Shown piece after piece: positions 13,901 through 17,068 of a stretch of DNA of 17,068 nt. Both the position numbers and the translations under genes were made by a program. This DNA comes from Bacteroidales bacterium UBA3742. GTDB lineage: Bacteria; Bacteroidota; Bacteroidia; Bacteroidales; Paludibacteraceae. The notes below the pieces were generated by a model, which saw only the letters and a program-made list of their open reading frames with translations, did not search any database and was not told the DNA's origin. Where the stretch lies: the NCBI GenBank assembly GCA_002371785.1, contig DFGU01000082.1, forward strand, positions 1 to 17,068, given 5' to 3'. Position 1 is the first letter of the stretch; each line of letters begins with the position of its first letter.

Positions 13901-16900
13901 GCACGGTGCTCATTGTAACGGAACTTGTGCTCGCTGTCAAATAAGCTTTTTGAGAGATACGCACCTCACTGAAATACTTATTGAGCGTACCTCCACCATA
14001 GAATCTCAGTTTCTTAGCGCCTGGATAATCTGCCATATTAATCTCCTTGTTGGGAGCATCCGGTTCGCTATCAGATAAACTGCCTACGCCATAGTTAATC
14101 GTTCCGTTCGTCAATACATTATTGTTCTTATCCAAGATTTGCAAAGTCGCCTCTTGGGTAGCAGCATACACTTTCCACACTTTGAATGTCAGTTTGTCTT
14201 GCGGACCATCCGGAATAGTGTATGTCACAGGATTGGAGCTTGGATGCGAGTACGCACCTACTTTTATCAACTTCGACGAGTACAATAACGAACTTTCGCA
14301 CGGGTCTTCCGGATTGCGGACGGCAATATTTAGGAATTTCACTCCCGAATTATAGGTGCAGTCTCCTGCCGATGCAGCGCGAAGACGGCCATTACCTTTT
14401 GCTACAGCTTTCACCTTACCATCTTCGATGACAATATAATCCTTGAATACTGAAGTAACGATAATATCCGTTCCTGAAGTACACGAGGTTGCCCACTCGG
14501 TCAAATCAATCTCTTCGCCTACTACCATAGACTCATAGCCGCTATCGAAACTTACCTCATCTTTCAAACGGTTAATCGTGAAATTCTGACTAAGAACATT
14601 ATTCGTAGCCGCCTCATAGGCTCCATCTCCAGCATAATATGCTGTAATATTACCTGGTGTACCATCATTCGAGTTACCACATAACGAAGCTATCGATTTA
14701 TTATCGTTTGCCAACGTCACATTCGAAGTAGTCCCGGTACCAAGCGTAATAACCGGATTTGCGACCAAGTCGTTATTTTCGTCACGCACCTCAAACAACG
14801 CTGTTGCCGCAATGTTCTTCGCATCGGTCGTATAAGAAGCATTACCGATATAATGCAACATAGTTTGCAGTTTTCCTTTCGACTGCGCGTGAATAATCAA
14901 TTTCTTATAATCAGACGGAGTATAAATATAAATCGTATCCGTAATATTCTCTGCATCATTAGCAGGCGAAGTATAGGTCAACGCAATTGCGGGACGATCA
15001 TGATGTGCCGTTACTGTAGAGAACGAATACGAATTTGAATTAGTAGCAGCAAACTTAATACGCGGATGATGATTCTCCAATTTGATTGTTCCTTCACACG
15101 TACTATAATCAATGTAGAACGTATCACGTTTTACTACACCACCGTGGATATTTAACGGCATGGTCATTTCCGTGATTGCCGAACCAGCCTTATTCTCAAT
15201 ATCAAAATACTTCTTGCGCATTACGCGGATAGTATTGATATATGGATCATCCGTTCCTTTCTTAACAAATTCTACTTTCGATACATTTGCGCCTAAAGTT
15301 ATACTTCTGTTTGTGTAATCAGCAAATGCAGTTGCAGTATATTCCGTTTCGTCAGAATTGCCATTATTATAGGTTCGCTTTACCTTAACTTTACCCCCTG
15401 CGCCTTTGTATTTTATATCAAATGTCATTGCTACGCCAAGGCCATTCAACGTAATTGCACTAATCTTAGACGCCTCTTTATCAGGATCTGATGAATATAA
15501 GAGAATGTCGCAATCCGGAGCAGAAACAGTACCTACATTCACCGTACATTTCTCATACGCACGGACGTATTTGTAATTCTCAACTTGCTCTATTTCCCAG
15601 ATTACAGTACCATCACGGTGGTTAGCATCAATCTTCTTTGTGCTTGAATTATAATCAGCAACTGCACCTCCGGAAACCTTCGAAATGGTTACTGCCGGAG
15701 CACCCGCCTCTGTATTCGCCGAAGTAAAGGTTACAGCTGTATGACTATCAAAATTCACATTCTTGCTCCAACTTCCCCAAGAGCAAGTCATCGGATTCGG
15801 ACGCTTCTTAATCTCAATATTAATAGTGCTACCACCTGCATTGAATCCATTCGTCTCTGCTTCCTGAGCAATGCGCAACGTCAGCGTACCCGCCTGCGTA
15901 CAATACAAAGTATTGTCTGTAAACGTCGGTTTCGTTGCTCCGGTATTATTACCAACCGTAGAAGTCCAATTCTCGATAGTGTACGTCTTAGTTCCACTAC
16001 TTGGAGTTGTAACAACATTATTAATCGTCTCTCCTACATATACATCTCGCTTCATGGTACCATTTGCGTTCCACACGTCGATATTCCATGTATAAGAAGG
16101 CGTAGCTGTTACTTTTGCCTTAACAGTTACATTGATCGTTCCACCACGCGAGGTAGTAACTTTTAAAGTTTGATTATATGTACCTGCAGTAGTAGTATTG
16201 AGGGTTACAGTAACAGTACAAGTATGCTGCGTATTATCACCTTTGTTGTTAGATATTGAAGCACTTAACATGCTACTCAATCCATTAAGAGCGCTCCATG
16301 TTCCCACATTATGACAATCTATCGTAAGAGTGTCCGTATACGTTCCAGAATTATACGCCACATCTCCGAAATCTATCTCAGTAGTAGAAGGTTTAAACTT
16401 AGCAAAAATAGCATAATATGGTCCATCGGTTTTATTATCATTATTCTTTCCAGACAATTGAATGTGATAACCATTCGTTGTGCTACCTGAATTATCCGAT
16501 GCATTCTTTGACCATCCTTTGAAAGAATAATCATCAGCTGCACTTGCAAATAAATAGAAATCTTTAGTTACAGTTGTATAACCAGTCCATTTCGTGCCCC
16601 AAGAAGTTCCATCTTGCGGTGCATCATCCCAAGTTTTACTATATGAACTAGGCGCACTATTTGTGGTATTTACATACACAAAACCACCTTCCGTCGGTGA
16701 GGATTGCGCTGTAACGTTTAAGTTCACAGTTCCTCCCCATGCCTTCTCATTCACGCCAAACAGGCACACCATGAGGAGTGCAAGCATAGTAAGTGCGGGT
16801 TTTGTCCGGCTAATCCTAGACCCGGAGCGTCGTTCCGTTAAACGGGAAGAGCGGCCTCCGCCTAGAAAGGCTTCACTAAAAATGTTATTAACTTTGTAAA

Positions 16901-16910
16901 TCTTTTTCAT
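10920..16910 (-). CDS. Giant secreted repeat protein with T9SS-type C-terminal domain
   Basis: This 1996-residue protein is probably exported and anchored at or released from the cell surface. The n-region is unusually long and Arg/Ser-rich (about 1-41). A hydrophobic core (MLALLMVCLFGV, from Met42) follows, with likely cleavage after AWG near 59. Residues about 60-180 hold an InlB-B-like domain (FKGWS...YYAIFAKF). Many Ig-like beta modules follow. Two tandem 107-residue units lie at about 1272-1485, each with FCAGESETFHG and GCDSTVTL. A module like those in T9SS cargo (GDGDWQNPANWTSVPTG) is near 1490-1550. The end (VRKVLIDDKIYIVTPDGKMYD, then IVGKSVKY) resembles a T9SS type A sorting domain. 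I see no catalytic motif; adhesion or structure is inference. No TAnnTTTG element is visible on its strand before the start. Confidence 0.9.
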   Translation of the reverse strand: MKKIYKVNNIFSEAFLGGGRSSRLTERRSGSRISRTKPALTMLALLMVCLFGVNEKAWGGTVNLNVTAQSSPTEGGFVYVNTTNSAPSSYSKTWDDAPQDGTSWGTKWTGYTTVTKDFYLFASAADDYSFKGWSKNASDNSGSTTNGYHIQLSGKNNDNKTDGPYYAIFAKFKPSTTEIDFGDVAYNSGTYTDTLTIDCHNVGTWSALNGLSSMLSASISNNKGDNTQHTCTVTVTLNTTTAGTYNQTLKVTTSRGGTINVTVKAKVTATPSYTWNIDVWNANGTMKRDVYVGETINNVVTTPSSGTKTYTIENWTSTVGNNTGATKPTFTDNTLYCTQAGTLTLRIAQEAETNGFNAGGSTINIEIKKRPNPMTCSWGSWSKNVNFDSHTAVTFTSANTEAGAPAVTISKVSGGAVADYNSSTKKIDANHRDGTVIWEIEQVENYKYVRAYEKCTVNVGTVSAPDCDILLYSSDPDKEASKISAITLNGLGVAMTFDIKYKGAGGKVKVKRTYNNGNSDETEYTATAFADYTNRSITLGANVSKVEFVKKGTDDPYINTIRVMRKKYFDIENKAGSAITEMTMPLNIHGGVVKRDTFYIDYSTCEGTIKLENHHPRIKFAATNSNSYSFSTVTAHHDRPAIALTYTSPANDAENITDTIYIYTPSDYKKLIIHAQSKGKLQTMLHYIGNASYTTDAKNIAATALFEVRDENNDLVANPVITLGTGTTSNVTLANDNKSIASLCGNSNDGTPGNITAYYAGDGAYEAATNNVLSQNFTINRLKDEVSFDSGYESMVVGEEIDLTEWATSCTSGTDIIVTSVFKDYIVIEDGKVKAVAKGNGRLRAASAGDCTYNSGVKFLNIAVRNPEDPCESSLLYSSKLIKVGAYSHPSSNPVTYTIPDGPQDKLTFKVWKVYAATQEATLQILDKNNNVLTNGTINYGVGSLSDSEPDAPNKEINMADYPGAKKLRFYGGGTLNKYFSEVRISQKAYLTASTSSVTMSTVQACDTAKGQFTVDYSDVSHIQLSQTNNDFSYEIWDGETKLIGFENGCKSYGTYTVKFCYVPQAKGPYSNTVTISASGKSQTITLNGTATKPDREIVWDIPTGNTITATQSLDLTAYAETSCQSPAGSVYYTASPADAVTIDGNHITFKKAATVTVTAHTVASDDYNDALPVDKVWTVGKIGTQMRTLPTITSTITYGDNSSVVTYDNNSWVAEDTLNHEVVTGIIVYNGPASFDAAGLQDLTFYFYPTVNAQTYDVCLFTVPVNVQKLETLNVPVALSFCAGESETFHGKTYTTAGTDQINAVGATRDTVYNVTVTVLQPTTGTDSKTITVGDNESWHEIDLSGYVVGSHEVEYHTTNVAGCDSTVTLSLTVNKIETLNVPVALSFCAGESETFHGETYTTAGTDQINAVGATRDTVYNVTVTVLQPTTGTDSKTIVCGASESWNGIDLSGYAVGSHSVEAVLTNAVGCDSTVTLTLTVSAPFNEFTNAAGDGDWQNPANWTSVPTGSEPNVIVSGALEIDENVTVGNLTIENTGSIAVITGGTLTVKGTSEDRSEYGDVHVLNDGAIHLGSSADLQVRHFTLDAKLGDADNAAASGQVDSVSNLHVNGDAYFKMSFDVTGQITYGWYDFVVPFEVDALNGVFAENGTPVIYGTDYIIMSHSEEMRARNQKAWNTFTGTLEPGRIYTITFEETKIWNTFLFKKKAGSELANSGTYTSDYSSAIGEAQDRGWNGFGNGTLQHRELTDLSGISKVQMYNHTWNRYDVIDDAEWNTKALAVGTAFSIQVGSVQPVVLVEADAEKPLRAPRMDARMVDEFCLTLTVESADRYADRLWVSASEEATGEYVIGRDLLKMGTPTSAKVAQMWTVNNGLNLCDIEMPLVGNNASTPLNLYAPQAGTYEIAVEKSPADATLYLTKNGRVVWNLSMSPYTIDLTKGTTSGYGLRIVADRQTTTDVENSEIENQSVRKVLIDDKIYIVTPDGKMYDIVGKSVKY
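12456..13097 (-). repeat. Two tandem 321-base units in the giant protein gene
   Basis: Two 107-codon units lie head-to-tail (13097-12777 and 12776-12456). A block of 119 consecutive bases is identical (12594-12712 with 12915-13033), and the adjoining bases differ mostly at silent sites. The other half of each unit has diverged clearly in protein sequence. Confidence 0.9.
16824..16862. repeat. Hairpin-rich segment encoding the signal-peptide n-region
   Basis: Three small dyads stand side by side: GGAGCG/CGTTCC (16824-16836, with a G-T wobble), CCGTT-A-AACGG (16835-16845) and GGC-CTCC-GCC (16853-16862). The segment encodes about residues 17-29 of the giant protein (GGGRSSRLTERRS). Its GGC-CTCC-GCC followed by TAGAAAGG resembles the argS minisatellite read on the opposite strand. 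Confidence 0.5.
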
Positions 16911-16952
16911 ATCTTTTTTAACCTTAAATTTCCGTTTTATTATATTTTTGCA

Positions 16953-17042
16953 ATGAGACTAATGAGATTATTGAGATTATTGAGATTATCTCTGTCCATT
17001 TTGTCCACATTGTCCTTTTTGTCTATTTCTCTTTGTCTATTG
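16953..17042. repeat. 9-base-period array, ten units in two blocks
   Basis: ATGAGACTA, ATGAGATTA, TTGAGATTA twice, then TCTCTGTCC, ATTTTGTCC, ACATTGTCC, TTTTTGTCT and two decayed units. The period is a multiple of three, so a plus-strand frame from 16953 stays open to the window edge, reading MRLMRLLRLLRLSLSILS and onward. This is probably a by-product of the period, but a real hydrophobic leader peptide cannot be excluded. Confidence 0.8.
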
Positions 17043-17044
17043 AC

Positions 17045-17061
17045 CCGGTATTTTATACCGG
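17045..17061. repeat. Perfect 17-base inverted repeat at the right edge
   Basis: CCGGTAT-TTT-ATACCGG, a 7-bp stem with a 3-base loop, directly after the 9-base array. No U-tract is seen on either side, so its role as terminator or operator is open. Confidence 0.5.
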
Positions 17062-17068
17062 CCATACT

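Larger units (their letters stand above)
16911..17068. other. Right-edge region upstream of the giant gene, no supported gene
   Basis: An A/T-rich stretch (16911-16952) is followed by a 9-base-period array and then a palindrome. A plus-strand TATTTTTG (16943-16950) fits a -7 element, but no TTG lies at the right distance upstream. On the minus strand I find no TAnnTTTG element for the giant gene, so its promoter remains unidentified. Confidence 0.6.

Noticed and set aside
16943..17068. Confident call of a plus-strand gene starting at 16953
   Set aside because: The -7 element has no -33 partner and lies too close to the ATG. The frame is open because the repeat period is 9 bases, so it is kept only as an observation.

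Overview
The window looks like a chromosomal segment of a Bacteroidales/Bacteroidota bacterium. Five promoters fit the Bacteroidota form (TTG or TTTG, 19-20 bases, then TAnnTTTG); a sixth has a weak -33 element. Start codons lack strong Shine-Dalgarno sequences. The S1, arginyl-tRNA synthetase, ArgR and Bacteroides-type ATPase sequences are of the kind seen in that phylum, and a giant surface protein ends in what looks like a type IX secretion (T9SS) sorting domain. By eye the housekeeping part (about 1-9300) is richer in G+C than the ATPase gene and the 5' half of the giant gene.

Layout. 1-1154 (minus): 5' part of a hypothetical protein with one EF-hand loop, cut by the window edge. 1155-1395: two overlapping divergent promoters and a roughly 155-base leader with hairpins. 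1396-3249 (plus): rpsA, followed by a bidirectional terminator. 3385-4122 and 4150-4986 (minus): a two-gene unit, transcribed metallo-beta-lactamase-fold hydrolase first, then a polyprenol-phosphate-mannose-synthase-like glycosyltransferase. 5161-6966 and 6979-8814 (plus): an M24B aminopeptidase P and argS, 12 bases apart. 8818-9297 (minus): argR, converging on argS with a 3-base gap. 9343-10485 (minus): an archaeal/Bacteroides-type ATPase. 10738-10863 (minus): a 41-residue gene with its own promoter and terminator. 10920-16910 (minus): a 1996-residue secreted repeat protein. 16911-17068: a 9-bp-period array and a palindrome, with no supported gene.

The striking theme is short-period tandem repeats. 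Heptamer arrays lie between genes (3341, 4127, 5091). Two of them run into the 3' end of a coding sequence and supply its stop codon, and one lies over the expected -33 region of a promoter. The same heptamers occur inside the first gene. ArgS, a conserved enzyme, carries two in-frame repeat insertions: a period-10 array, and a minisatellite of 18, 16, 17 and 18 bp that sums to exactly 23 codons. A similar hairpin-rich segment sits in the very long signal-peptide n-region of the giant protein. I infer a lineage-specific repeat process that tolerates insertion into genes. No CRISPR array, transposase, rRNA or tRNA was recognised.
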